Part shown: positions 1 to 7,306 of the stretch, piece after piece
Layout: each line of letters begins with the position of its first letter
Position numbering within the stretch: the stretch's first letter is position 1
Source: an uncultured Prevotellaceae bacterium
GTDB taxonomy: Bacteria > Bacteroidota > Bacteroidia > Bacteroidales > Bacteroidaceae
Direction of reading: 5' to 3'
Assembly (NCBI GenBank): GCA_902775075.1
Contig: CACYKX010000156.1
Coordinates: 1 to 11,845 of the forward strand
DNA length: 11,845 nucleotides
Translations under genes and position numbers: made by a program
Notes under the pieces: model-generated
Database searches by the model: none
What the model was told of the DNA's origin: nothing
The model's input: only the letters and a program-made list of their open reading frames with translations

Positions 1-1
1 C

Positions 2-1627
2 GAGGAAAAGCAGAAGGAGAATGAACGGGAATCCATGTTTATCGTCAACGAATGGGCGGCGGATTATTTCCAGGATATCCTTCATAAGGATGTTGATGGT
101 TTGGCTGTCGGTATGCCTTACTTCAGAAGTAGAGGCTTTAGGGACGATATCATCCAGAAGTTTAAACTGGGTTTTGCCTTGAACGAGCGTTCTGCTCTCT
201 CTGACGCGGCAACGAAGAAGGGCTATAAGTCGGAATACCTGGTGAAAACGGGATTGTGTGTGCAAAGAGAAGATGGTAAGATCTTCGACCGCTTCTCCGG
301 TCGTGCGATATTCCCGTGGTTTGGTGTGAGTGGCAAGGTGGTGGCCTTTGGTGGTCGTGTCCTGGATAGTAGGACCAAAGGTGTAAACCAGAAATATGTG
401 AACTCTCCGGATAGTGATATCTATCATAAGGAACGGGAGCTCTATGGTATCTTCCAAGCTAAGAAGGCGATATCCCGTGAGGATTGTGTGTATATGGTAG
501 AGGGCTACACGGATGTCATCTCTATGCATCAATGTGGTATAGAGAATGTGGTAGCCAACTCGGGAACGGCTCTTAGTGTGTATCAGATCAGGATGCTACG
601 ACGTTTCACCCGTAATATCACGTTTATCTATGATGGTGATGCTGCGGGTATCCATGCGGCTCTGCGTGGTACCGATATTGCTTTGCGGGAGGGCATGAAT
701 CTGAAGATGTTGTTGCTGCCTGATGGTGATGACCCTGACAGTTTCGCTCGTAATCATTCTGCGGAAGAGGTTAAGGAGTATATCAAAACGCATCAAACGG
801 ATTTCATCGAGTTTAAGATGAACCTGATGTTGAAGGGTGTCACCGACCCGATCAAGCGCTCGGAAGCGATCAATTCTATCGTGCAGTCTATCTCGATGGT
901 TACCGATCAGATTCTCCGTGCTACTTATGTGCATGATTGTGCGCAGCGTCTCGGCATGAGAGAGGAAACCTTGATTTCGCAGATGAATCGTTTTATCCGT
1001 AGTGGTAAGGATGAAATGGAGAAAAACGAAGCGCGGGCTGAAAGTGTGCAACAAAAAGCTCCTGTGCAAGGGGGAGAGCAGCAGGTGAAGAAGACCGGTG
1101 GGGAAAAGAAGGTGGAGAAGATGTTGATCCGCATGGTCGTGCTCTATGGTGAAAGGATGATTACCGTTCAAGATAATGAAGGTAACGACATCGAACTTCC
1201 GTTGGCTCAGTATGTGGCAATGGATTTGGGCGCAGACAATCTTAGGTTTACCAATGAGATATACAATCGTATCTTGGAAGAGTGTGTGGCGCATCTTGAT
1301 GATGATAACTTTAAGGCGGAAACTTATTTCACGCAACACTATGACCCGGAAGTGAGTAAGGTGGCAGGAAAACTGTGTGTGAGGTTTCAGTTGTCGGAGA
1401 GCTTGAAGGTGAATATAGATGCCATGAAACTCAAGAATACGACCATTCGTCTTGTTGTAGGTTTCCGACTGGACTATGTGGAGCATCATCTGATGGATTT
1501 GAAAAATCAGTTGGCGCAACCTGGTGTTGATGCCGAGCAGCAGAGGGGTCTCATGGAAGAATATATGAAGATGCAGAAAATCAGGAATCTGTTGGCCCAG
1601 AGTTTAGGAAGTAATATTATAAAATAG
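2..1627 (+). CDS. dnaG: DNA primase DnaG (5' end cut by window edge)
   Basis: Primase that makes RNA primers for chromosomal replication, working with the DnaB helicase at the fork. The reading frame is open from base 2, so the gene starts upstream; the Met at 35 is internal. The missing part should hold the N-terminal CHC2 zinc-finger domain. Counting from that Met, the fragment shows the primase core (about 1-145) and the TOPRIM domain with EGYTDV (156-161, catalytic Glu), SGTAL (176-180), DGDAAG (200-205, metal-binding Asp pair) and PDGDDPDSF (229-237). A charged, Gln-rich linker (about 325-362) leads into a helical C-terminal domain (about 363-530), which in the family contacts DnaB. Stop is TAG at 1625-1627. 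queD follows after 22 bases with no terminator or promoter seen, so the genes are probably co-transcribed. Identification is very secure. Confidence 0.97.
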   Translation, partial: EEKQKENERESMFIVNEWAADYFQDILHKDVDGLAVGMPYFRSRGFRDDIIQKFKLGFALNERSALSDAATKKGYKSEYLVKTGLCVQREDGKIFDRFSGRAIFPWFGVSGKVVAFGGRVLDSRTKGVNQKYVNSPDSDIYHKERELYGIFQAKKAISREDCVYMVEGYTDVISMHQCGIENVVANSGTALSVYQIRMLRRFTRNITFIYDGDAAGIHAALRGTDIALREGMNLKMLLLPDGDDPDSFARNHSAEEVKEYIKTHQTDFIEFKMNLMLKGVTDPIKRSEAINSIVQSISMVTDQILRATYVHDCAQRLGMREETLISQMNRFIRSGKDEMEKNEARAESVQQKAPVQGGEQQVKKTGGEKKVEKMLIRMVVLYGERMITVQDNEGNDIELPLAQYVAMDLGADNLRFTNEIYNRILEECVAHLDDDNFKAETYFTQHYDPEVSKVAGKLCVRFQLSESLKVNIDAMKLKNTTIRLVVGFRLDYVEHHLMDLKNQLAQPGVDAEQQRGLMEEYMKMQKIRNLLAQSLGSNIIK

Positions 1628-1649
1628 CATTCATGTAAAATATAGAGAT

Positions 1650-1982
1650 ATGTATTATATAAAGAAAACCTTTGAGATATCGGCGAGTCATCATCTGACC
1701 CTTTCCTATAGCAGTAAATGTACGAATGTGCATGGACACAACTGGAAGATTACCGTATACTGCAAGTCGAAGGAGTTGAATAGGGACGGGATGCTCGAAG
1801 ATTTTACACGTATCAAGCAGGAAATCCATGGTCGTCTTGATCATCAAGACTTGAATAAGATCTTTACTTTTAATCCTACTGCTGAGAATTTGGCAAAATG
1901 GATTGTCGATCAGATTCCGACATGCTATAGGGCTGATGTGCAGGAAAGTGAAAACAATATAGCTAGTTATGAAGAGGATTAA
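1650..1982 (+). CDS. queD: 6-carboxy-5,6,7,8-tetrahydropterin synthase (QueD)
   Basis: Member of the PTPS/QueD family (110 aa, usual size for short bacterial QueD). The family converts 7,8-dihydroneopterin triphosphate to 6-carboxytetrahydropterin, the second step to preQ0 and queuosine. Visible motifs: His14/His15 near the N-terminus and HGHNW (28-32), giving the zinc-binding histidines; Cys24 in KCTNVHGH as the catalytic cysteine; LDHQDLN (63-69); NPTAEN (75-80); and QESENNIASY (98-107), which carries the conserved Glu near the C-terminus. The adjacent queE supports QueD rather than a eukaryotic-type pyruvoyl-tetrahydropterin synthase. The start at 1650 is the only sensible one: an ATG at 1633 is followed at once by a stop. 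No Shine-Dalgarno sequence is seen. The gene lies 22 bases after dnaG and its last 14 bases overlap queE. GTP cyclohydrolase and QueC are not in the window. Confidence 0.95.
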   Translation: MYYIKKTFEISASHHLTLSYSSKCTNVHGHNWKITVYCKSKELNRDGMLEDFTRIKQEIHGRLDHQDLNKIFTFNPTAENLAKWIVDQIPTCYRADVQESENNIASYEED

Positions 1983-2550
1983 TGATATCTTCTACTCTCT
2001 TCAAGGGGAGGGACGACATACGGGAAGGGCTGCGATATTTATTCGTTTCAGCGGTTGCAACCTTGCGTGCTCGTTCTGTGATACGGATTTCTCCGACTAT
2101 CGGGAGATGACGGATGAGCAGATCGTGGAGGAGGTTCTGAAAATGGTTCCAGATAAGGACGGTGTATATCCGATGATCGTACTTACGGGTGGAGAACCGA
2201 CGCTGCAAGTGGATGAGAAACTGATCGACTTGTTGCATGAGAGGGGCTTCCACTTGGTAGCGATGGAGTCGAATGGTACGAAGAATCCTCCTGCTAATCT
2301 CGATTGGCTTACGGTTTCACCTAAAAAGAATGTCATGGTGAAAAGATGTCAGGAACTGAAGTGCATCTATGATGGCGAACAGAAGGTAGAGGATTATGGC
2401 ATAGAGGCTGATTATTATTATCTTCAACCTTGTGATGTAGGTGATGCCGGGAAAAATGCGGAAATCATAGGACAATGCATTGAGGAAATTAAGAAAAATC
2501 CAAAATGGATGCTGAGTTTACAAACTCATAAATTGATAGGATTTAAATAA
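1969..2550 (+). CDS. queE: 7-carboxy-7-deazaguanine synthase (QueE), radical SAM
   Basis: Radical SAM enzyme that rearranges 6-carboxytetrahydropterin into 7-carboxy-7-deazaguanine (CDG), directly after QueD in the preQ0/queuosine route. The 193-aa protein begins with IFYSLQGEG (7-15), the typical QueE N-terminus. It carries the 4Fe-4S cluster motif C-x3-C-x2-C at Cys30, Cys34 and Cys37 (GCNLACSFC), and GGEPTLQ (74-80), which holds the SAM-binding GGEP motif. SPKK (117-120) and the ending HKLIGFK are also family features. ATG 1969 lies inside the end of queD, in another frame, so translation is probably coupled. The stop at 2548-2550 shares one base with the next ATG (TAATG). The cysteine spacing is the standard one, unlike the longer loop in some QueE groups. 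Confidence 0.96.
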   Translation: MKRINDIFYSLQGEGRHTGRAAIFIRFSGCNLACSFCDTDFSDYREMTDEQIVEEVLKMVPDKDGVYPMIVLTGGEPTLQVDEKLIDLLHERGFHLVAMESNGTKNPPANLDWLTVSPKKNVMVKRCQELKCIYDGEQKVEDYGIEADYYYLQPCDVGDAGKNAEIIGQCIEEIKKNPKWMLSLQTHKLIGFK

Positions 2551-3974
2551 TGATATACATACACTGGACACTGTTAGCCCTATACTTCCTGATCGTTATC
2601 GGAACGATGGTTGCTGTACTGATGGATAACCGTCAGCCCGTGAAGACTATTGCCTGGTTATTGGTGCTCTGGTTTCTACCTGTATTAGGTATTATACTCT
2701 ATTTCTTTTTCGGACAGAATACGCGTAAGGAACGGTTGATAAGTCAACGGTCATTGGACCAACTAACCAAACGGAGTATGTTGGAATATACCGTTCAGGA
2801 GAATCTCCGTTTACCGGAAGGTCAGCGCCCGTTGATGCGCTTGTTTGCCAATCAGAGTTTGTCGTTACCTTTCAAGGATAATCGTGTTGATATATATACG
2901 GATGGTTATCAGTTCGTTAGTAGTCTGTTAGCGGCAATAGGTTCCGCTCAAGACCACATACATTTTGAAACCTACATCATAGAAGACGATGCACTTGGAC
3001 GACTGATAGCCGATGCCTTGATAGATAAAGCCCGTGCCGGTGTTGAGGTGAGACTGATATATGATAATGTAGGTTGCTGGAATGTCAGGAACAAGTTTTT
3101 TGAGAGAATGCGTGATGGCGGTATCGATGTTCACTCCTTTATGCCTGTGAAGTTTCCTGCCTTTACGAGTAAGGTAAACTATCGGAATCATCGCAAACTG
3201 TGTGTGGTAGATGGAAAGATCGGTTTCATAGGTGGCATGAACATCGCTTTGCGTTATGTGAAAGGGATGCGTCATCAAGGATGGAGAGATACGCATCTCA
3301 GGGTGGAAGGTAGTGGTGTGTATGCCATTCAGCGAGCATTCCTGATAGACTGGTATTTTGTAGACCGCACATTAATAACAAGTAGGAAATATTATCCGGA
3401 AATCAACAAGGACATCTGCAACGACTGTATTATGCAGGTGGTAACGAGTAGTCCGATCACCCAATGGCCTGATATCATGCAAGGATATGTCAGGATTTTG
3501 CTTCAGGCAAAAAAATATGTATATATGGAAACCCCTTATTTCTTACCTACCGAACCGATATTGTTTGCTTTGCGTACAGCGGCTTTGGCAGGGGTGGATG
3601 TGAGGTTGATGATACCGGAGCATGGGGATGCGAAACTGGTGGAATGGGCTTCAAGGAGTTATGTCTTTGAAGTTGCTGAGGCTGGTGTGAGCGTCTATTA
3701 TTATAAAGGTGAATTCAATCATAGTAAGTTGTTGGTGAGTGACGACAGTATTTGTACTTGTGGTAGTACAAATGTTGACTTCCGTAGCTTTGAGAATAAT
3801 TTCGAATCGAATGCTTTCTTCTATGATGAGGATATGGCTTTAAGGATGAAATCCGTATATCTGGAAGATGAAAAACAGTGTATTCCATTGAAAGAACTGA
3901 AAAATATAAGTCATCGCCCATTTAGAGAACGGTTGTGGGAAAGTTTGATCAGACTCTTGTCTCCGTTGATGTAA
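2550..3974 (+). CDS. cls: Cardiolipin synthase, phospholipase D superfamily
   Basis: Membrane enzyme of the two-HKD phospholipase D superfamily. Bacterial Cls enzymes of this type make cardiolipin from phosphatidylglycerol at the cytoplasmic membrane. The 474-aa length is normal. The N-terminus has two hydrophobic segments (about 5-25 and 33-54, the second ending in YFFFG), forming the usual hairpin anchor. The first HKD motif is HRKLCVVD (214-221) followed by GFIGGMNI (225-232); the second is HSKLLVSD (391-398) followed by CGSTNVDFRSF (404-414). Both motifs have His, Lys and Asp in place, so the enzyme should be active. It is last in the dnaG-queD-queE-cls run, starting at TAATG. It converges on rsmD with a 40-base gap in which I see no convincing terminator. 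Exact substrate use (PG+PG or PG+PE) cannot be read from the sequence. Confidence 0.94.
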   Translation: MIYIHWTLLALYFLIVIGTMVAVLMDNRQPVKTIAWLLVLWFLPVLGIILYFFFGQNTRKERLISQRSLDQLTKRSMLEYTVQENLRLPEGQRPLMRLFANQSLSLPFKDNRVDIYTDGYQFVSSLLAAIGSAQDHIHFETYIIEDDALGRLIADALIDKARAGVEVRLIYDNVGCWNVRNKFFERMRDGGIDVHSFMPVKFPAFTSKVNYRNHRKLCVVDGKIGFIGGMNIALRYVKGMRHQGWRDTHLRVEGSGVYAIQRAFLIDWYFVDRTLITSRKYYPEINKDICNDCIMQVVTSSPITQWPDIMQGYVRILLQAKKYVYMETPYFLPTEPILFALRTAALAGVDVRLMIPEHGDAKLVEWASRSYVFEVAEAGVSVYYYKGEFNHSKLLVSDDSICTCGSTNVDFRSFENNFESNAFFYDEDMALRMKSVYLEDEKQCIPLKELKNISHRPFRERLWESLIRLLSPLM

Positions 3975-4014
3975 GAAAACGGATACCCTATAAAACGAAA
4001 AAATCTCGATTTAT

Positions 4015-4473
4015 TTATTGTTTGCCATGTTCGAATACGAAGACACCATCCTCTTGGAGTATGTCACTGTTCAATACCAAATCAGGTATCTGTGGTAATT
4101 GTTCAAGTGCATAAGGTGGGTCGGCGAAGATGAAATCAAACTTCTGATGGCATGACTTTAGGAATTTGAACACGTCACCTCGGATGAGGATGTCGGTGTC
4201 ATCATGGAGCTTGGTGAAGCATTCCTTGATAAAGCGTGCATGGTCACGGTCACCCTCTACGCTGACGACACTCTTGCAGCCACGACTTACCAACTCCAAA
4301 GAGATACTTCCCGTTCCTGCGAATAAGTCGAGAGCGGAAGCATCCTCGAAGTCGATGTATCCCATCATGACATTGAAGATGTTCTCTTTGGCAAAATCGG
4401 TGGTAGGACGTGCCTTGAATGAACGAGGTATATCAAAATGACGTCCTTTATATTTTCCAGTAATAATTCTCAT
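4015..4473 (-). CDS. rsmD: 16S rRNA (guanine966-N2)-methyltransferase RsmD, short C-terminus
   Basis: Class I SAM-dependent methyltransferase that in E. coli methylates G966 of 16S rRNA during 30S assembly. Visible features: MRIITGKYKGR start, RPTTDFAKENIFN (22-34), SAM-binding motif I LDLFAGTGS (48-56), acidic motif II VSVEGD (70-75), RGDVFKFL (98-105) and catalytic motif IV FADPPY (116-121). Identification is secure. The odd point is length: 152 aa, ending in VFEHGKQ right after the fifth core strand. E. coli RsmD has 198 aa, and Bacteroidetes homologues, as I recall them, carry roughly 20-25 more residues forming the last two strands. The start codon overlaps the stop of the DUF3822 gene by 4 nt (ATGA), so the two are translationally coupled. 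The truncation could be real or a sequence error near 4015-4020. Confidence 0.92.
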   Translation of the reverse strand: MRIITGKYKGRHFDIPRSFKARPTTDFAKENIFNVMMGYIDFEDASALDLFAGTGSISLELVSRGCKSVVSVEGDRDHARFIKECFTKLHDDTDILIRGDVFKFLKSCHQKFDFIFADPPYALEQLPQIPDLVLNSDILQEDGVFVFEHGKQ

Positions 4474-5285
4474 ATCTGTTTTTTGATGTATAATGTGATC
4501 AAATCGAAAGGAATACCTTTGATCTCTGTTATTGGTGCACGATTGAACTCAGCGGTCGCATTGATGAAGAATACTTTCTGAACATAAATCTTTAACATGC
4601 TAACAAGTTCGTCGCGCTCGATGAGGTTTCCTGATATGTATAGTTCATCTTGACGGACATCGAGATGAAGTTGTTTCCATACATAGAGTAAGAAATAAGC
4701 AGCATCCTTGGTATGCATGACATCGAAGGTGTTGGCATATTTGATCCTGTTCTTGTCGAAACAGAAAATATCCAGTTTCTTGTCATGGAAATAGCCATAT
4801 AACTTATGGTGTATGCCCGTAAAACTGCGATGGTGCATATGGTTCCATACCGAAAAGACTGTCGGTTGGAAACGAACATCACCGAAATGATCGTCGACGA
4901 CAAGTTTCAGGTCCTTATTGATGCTGAATACGGCAACAGCATTCAGGTCGGGCAATACAGAATTCAGGATGACATCGTTATCATGGCCCATGAAGGCATG
5001 ATGATAGAGTATTTCTAAATCTTCCTCTTTGAATTCGTCAATAGGAATCAGTAGAATCGGAGTGTCGAGCAAAACCTGAGCCTTTACATATCCAGCATTC
5101 AGCATTTCACTGTCTTTGAAAGCTTCGCGTAAGTTGGCTGCCATAGAAATGCCACTCTTTACGACATAAGGCTCGTAACGTACCTGCTTTTCGGTATTTT
5201 TGTCGATAGCCGAAAAGGATAGTGTGTGCCGACTGATTCTTATCGTAAGCCGGGCTGTCTTAACATTTGCATTGGTTGCTTCCAT
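4470..5285 (-). CDS. DUF3822 family protein
   Basis: 271-aa cytosolic protein with no signal peptide or membrane segment. It resembles the Bacteroidetes family DUF3822, often found beside rsmD. The N-terminal half starts with short strands (ARLTIRISRHTLSFSAID, 11-28) and has LLDTPILLIPIDEF (72-85). The C-terminal half has KLDIFCFD (170-177), NTFDVMHTKDAAYFLLYVW (185-203) and LYISG (215-219). Two repeated alpha/beta halves with an SG turn resemble actin/PilM-like (ASKHA) folds; that likeness is my inference and no nucleotide-binding motif is clear. It sits in the middle of a three-gene operon: 2 bases after the upstream membrane-protein gene and overlapping rsmD by 4 nt. The role is unknown; the rsmD link could mean ribosome-related work or simple operon sharing. 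Confidence 0.85.
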   Translation of the reverse strand: MEATNANVKTARLTIRISRHTLSFSAIDKNTEKQVRYEPYVVKSGISMAANLREAFKDSEMLNAGYVKAQVLLDTPILLIPIDEFKEEDLEILYHHAFMGHDNDVILNSVLPDLNAVAVFSINKDLKLVVDDHFGDVRFQPTVFSVWNHMHHRSFTGIHHKLYGYFHDKKLDIFCFDKNRIKYANTFDVMHTKDAAYFLLYVWKQLHLDVRQDELYISGNLIERDELVSMLKIYVQKVFFINATAEFNRAPITEIKGIPFDLITLYIKKQI

Positions 5286-5287
5286 GT

Positions 5288-5767
5288 CTACCAGTTTACT
5301 TCGTTGTTGTTATCAGTTTCTATGTCTCCGAATTTAAGTCCGGGATATTGTCCTGCTGTATTTGCTTTCTCAATAAGTTGTTCTATTTCATCGCGGTCCA
5401 TACCACTGAGATAGTCGTGATACCCGGCACCACATTCCATGAGTGGAATCTGTCGACCGCTTTTCCCTAGTTGTACGGTAGCCTGCAGATCAAATCTTTT
5501 CTTTCCCGCAAAAGGTATATATTGCAAACTGTCTGCGAGGAATCCTTGACGGATGAGAGTAGAGAAACTCCCCGTATACGTCTTATATTTCTGTCGGTAT
5601 CTCTCCTCTGCAGTGCGAATCTTCAGCAGTCGTTTCTTGACGATGACCTCGCGCTGTGCCTGCTCCTTTTGAAAATTGAGAGGCTTGAGCACGCTGAGGA
5701 CGCATAACAGAGATAATACGACGACGCATCCGGCTAATATATAATTAATGTTTATTTTCGATTTCAT
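5288..5767 (-). CDS. Small single-pass membrane protein, function unknown, weakly pilin-like
   Basis: I do not recognise this 159-aa protein by name. A short basic N-terminus (MKSKININ) precedes one hydrophobic helix (about 9-28, ILAGCVVVLSLLCVLSVL). A long charged helix follows (about 32-63, including KIRTAEERYRQKYKTY). Then come a TYTGSFSTLIRQGFL segment (64-77), a strand-rich part, and an acidic Asn-rich tail ending NNNEVNW. A TM helix running into an amphipathic helix, then Y-x-x-x-Y-x-T-Y and a small globular domain, is reminiscent of type IV pilins and pseudopilins. However, no prepilin peptidase site (G before F/M with Glu at +5) is present, so this is only a resemblance. The ATG at 5767 is preferred over an in-frame TTG at 5773. 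It is first in the operon with DUF3822 and rsmD, transcribed from the palindromic promoter at 5783-5798. Confidence 0.8.
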   Translation of the reverse strand: MKSKININYILAGCVVVLSLLCVLSVLKPLNFQKEQAQREVIVKKRLLKIRTAEERYRQKYKTYTGSFSTLIRQGFLADSLQYIPFAGKKRFDLQATVQLGKSGRQIPLMECGAGYHDYLSGMDRDEIEQLIEKANTAGQYPGLKFGDIETDNNNEVNW

Positions 5768-5782
5768 GTACAAACATTTTTG

Positions 5783-5790
5783 TAACTTTG
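5783..5790 (+). promoter_or_regulatory. Bacteroidetes -7 box (TAACTTTG) for the helicase gene
   Basis: Exact match to the Bacteroidetes -7 consensus TAnnTTTG, 16 bases before the helicase ATG at 5807. The -33 TTTG is not clear; TTTTCG at 5755-5760 is at about the right distance. The predicted leader is only about 10 nt and A-rich (ATAAAAAA before ATG), suiting the Shine-Dalgarno-independent starts of this phylum. The box is one half of a perfect palindrome with the opposing box. Confidence 0.7.
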
Positions 5791-5798
5791 CAAAGTTA
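5791..5798 (-). promoter_or_regulatory. Bacteroidetes -7 box (TAACTTTG) for the membrane protein-DUF3822-rsmD operon
   Basis: On the minus strand this reads TAACTTTG, the same -7 word as the abutting plus-strand box. The predicted start is about 17 nt upstream of the ATG at 5767. A -33 element is weak (TTTAG near 5822-5826, inside the helicase gene). Together the two boxes form the 16-bp palindrome TAACTTTGCAAAGTTA, so the two promoters probably exclude each other. Confidence 0.65.
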
Positions 5799-5806
5799 AT
5801 AAAAAA

Positions 5807-7243
5807 ATGATAACCGACGAACTAAAATATCAGATATTAAAAGAATTTGGCTTTCCTCCGACAATAGAGCAGGAGCATGCGATCTCTGAGTTTGCAGATT
5901 TCCTTACCGATAGAGACAGTCATTCGGTAATGATTTTGCGTGGTAGTGCCGGAACCGGGAAAACGGTGTTGGCAAGTGCCATCGTAAGAACGATGAAGAA
6001 ACTGAAACAGAAAGTTATGCTCTTGGCGCCTACGGGAAGGGCCGCTAAGGTGTTCGCGCTCCATAGTAATCATCCGGCCTTTACCATCCATCGACGAATC
6101 TATCGGGAAAAGGTTTATACCGGGGTTGGGGGACAGTTTAATTTGAATAATAATATGTATCAGGATACTCTATTCCTGGTAGATGAGAGTTCCATGATCT
6201 CAAATTATGGAATGTCGGAGACGAGTTTCGGTTCGGGAAGGTTATTGGATGACTTGGTATCCTTTGTCTATCAGGGTCGTAATGATAAGATGATACTCAT
6301 TGGCGACAAGGCACAGTTGCCTCCGATAGGGGAGGAAGAGTCTCCGGCATTAAGTCCGATGATTTTGGAAGGATATGGACTTAAAGTCTATTGCTGTGAC
6401 TTGAATGAAGTTTTGCGACAAAGTACAAATAGTGGCATATTATATAATGCTACTATGATTAGAAACATGATTACGCATGATGAAGTTACGCAACTGCCGA
6501 AAATCCGGTTTGATAGCTTTGCTGATATCGTCATGGTTCCCGGTGATGAGTTAATAGAATCGTTGGCATCCAGTTACAGTGAGGTGGGAATAGATGAGAC
6601 GATCTGTGTCACCAGGAGTAATAAGCGTGCCAATGTATATAATCAGGGAATTCGGGGAATGGTTTTGGGCCGAGAAGAACAACTATCATGTGGTGACATG
6701 GTGATGGTTGTGAAGAATAATTATTATTGGACTGCCCAGGAGAAGGGAGAAAATGTGCCTTCATTCCTGGCAAATGGCGATCGTGCAGAGGTGAAGCGAG
6801 TGAGAAATGTTCGTGAACTCTATGGTTTCCATTTCGCGGATGTGTGGTTAGACTTTCCTGATTATGATCATTATGAGTTGAAGTCTACTGTCATCATGGA
6901 TAGTTTGATGACGGAGGCACCATCGCTCACTTATGAACAAACCGAGCAACTCTTTGCCAATGTGATGAAGGATTATGATGATATTCCTTTGAAGGGTGAC
7001 CGTATGAAGAAGATGAGAGAAGATATCTACTTTAATGGGTTGCAGATAAAATATGCTTATGCCATAACATGCCATAAGGCTCAAGGTGGACAATGGGCTC
7101 ATGTTTATCTGGACCAAGGTTATATGACGGATGACATGTTGACGCCAGACTATATTCACTGGTTGTATACGGCTTTTACCAGAGCTACGGAAAAACTGTA
7201 TTTAGTGAATTGGCCGAAGACGCAGACCTACTTGAAGTCGTAG
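5807..7243 (+). CDS. RecD2-like superfamily 1 DNA helicase (AAA family ATPase)
   Basis: Compact SF1B-type helicase of 478 aa, expected to unwind DNA 5'-3' using ATP. Motifs run in order: Q-motif-like PTIEQEHAI (18-26), Walker A GSAGTGKT (46-53), motif Ia LAPTGRAAK (73-81), Walker B LVDESSM (124-130), motif III GDKAQLPPIG (166-175), motif IV VTRSNKRAN (268-276), 2B/SH3-like segment with LANGDRAEV (321-329), motif V AYAITCHKAQGGQW (417-430) and motif VI LYTAFTRATEKLYLV (453-467). All catalytic residues are present. It lacks the long N-terminal part of RecD2 and has no RecB or RecC neighbours, so it should act alone in repair or replication restart. It is divergent from the DUF3822 operon and followed by an apparent terminator, then the SprT-like gene in the same direction. 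A name such as RecD2 would be too specific. Confidence 0.93.
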   Translation: MITDELKYQILKEFGFPPTIEQEHAISEFADFLTDRDSHSVMILRGSAGTGKTVLASAIVRTMKKLKQKVMLLAPTGRAAKVFALHSNHPAFTIHRRIYREKVYTGVGGQFNLNNNMYQDTLFLVDESSMISNYGMSETSFGSGRLLDDLVSFVYQGRNDKMILIGDKAQLPPIGEEESPALSPMILEGYGLKVYCCDLNEVLRQSTNSGILYNATMIRNMITHDEVTQLPKIRFDSFADIVMVPGDELIESLASSYSEVGIDETICVTRSNKRANVYNQGIRGMVLGREEQLSCGDMVMVVKNNYYWTAQEKGENVPSFLANGDRAEVKRVRNVRELYGFHFADVWLDFPDYDHYELKSTVIMDSLMTEAPSLTYEQTEQLFANVMKDYDDIPLKGDRMKKMREDIYFNGLQIKYAYAITCHKAQGGQWAHVYLDQGYMTDDMLTPDYIHWLYTAFTRATEKLYLVNWPKTQTYLKS

Positions 7244-7244
7244 G

Positions 7245-7270
7245 CCTGAATCTCGTATTCGGATTTTTTT
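7245..7270 (+). terminator. Probable intrinsic terminator after the helicase gene
   Basis: Two bases after the stop codon (7241-7243) there is a hairpin: CTGAAT (7246-7251), loop CTCGT, ATTCGG (7257-7262), with one G-U pair. It is followed by A and seven T (7264-7270). A second small hairpin (CCTAC 7227-7231 with GTAGG 7240-7244) overlaps the gene end. The stem is only 6 bp, so read-through into the SprT-like gene is possible. Confidence 0.65.
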
Positions 7271-7306
7271 GTAACATGAATTTGTATACCTTGTAAAACA
7301 ATAGCG

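Noticed and set aside
596..1519. 307-codon minus-strand reading frame opposite dnaG
   Set aside because: Its translation is rich in His, Leu and Ile with no family features; it mirrors a well-supported primase gene and is a shadow frame.
1633..1638. ATGTAA start-stop between dnaG and queD
   Set aside because: A minimal start-stop element could affect translation, but a single six-base match in an AT-rich gap has no supporting evidence.
3975..4014. Possible terminator between convergent cls and rsmD
   Set aside because: Only a 4-bp AAAT/ATTT stem can be drawn around 4001-4013 and no good T-run follows on either strand.
4166..4441. 91-codon plus-strand frame opposite rsmD
   Set aside because: Shadow of the methyltransferase gene; composition rich in Ser and Met with no domain.
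5768..5773. In-frame TTG start two codons upstream of the small membrane protein ATG
   Set aside because: The ATG at 5767 gives a more typical start and a basic N-terminus directly before the membrane helix; TTG starts are uncommon in this phylum.
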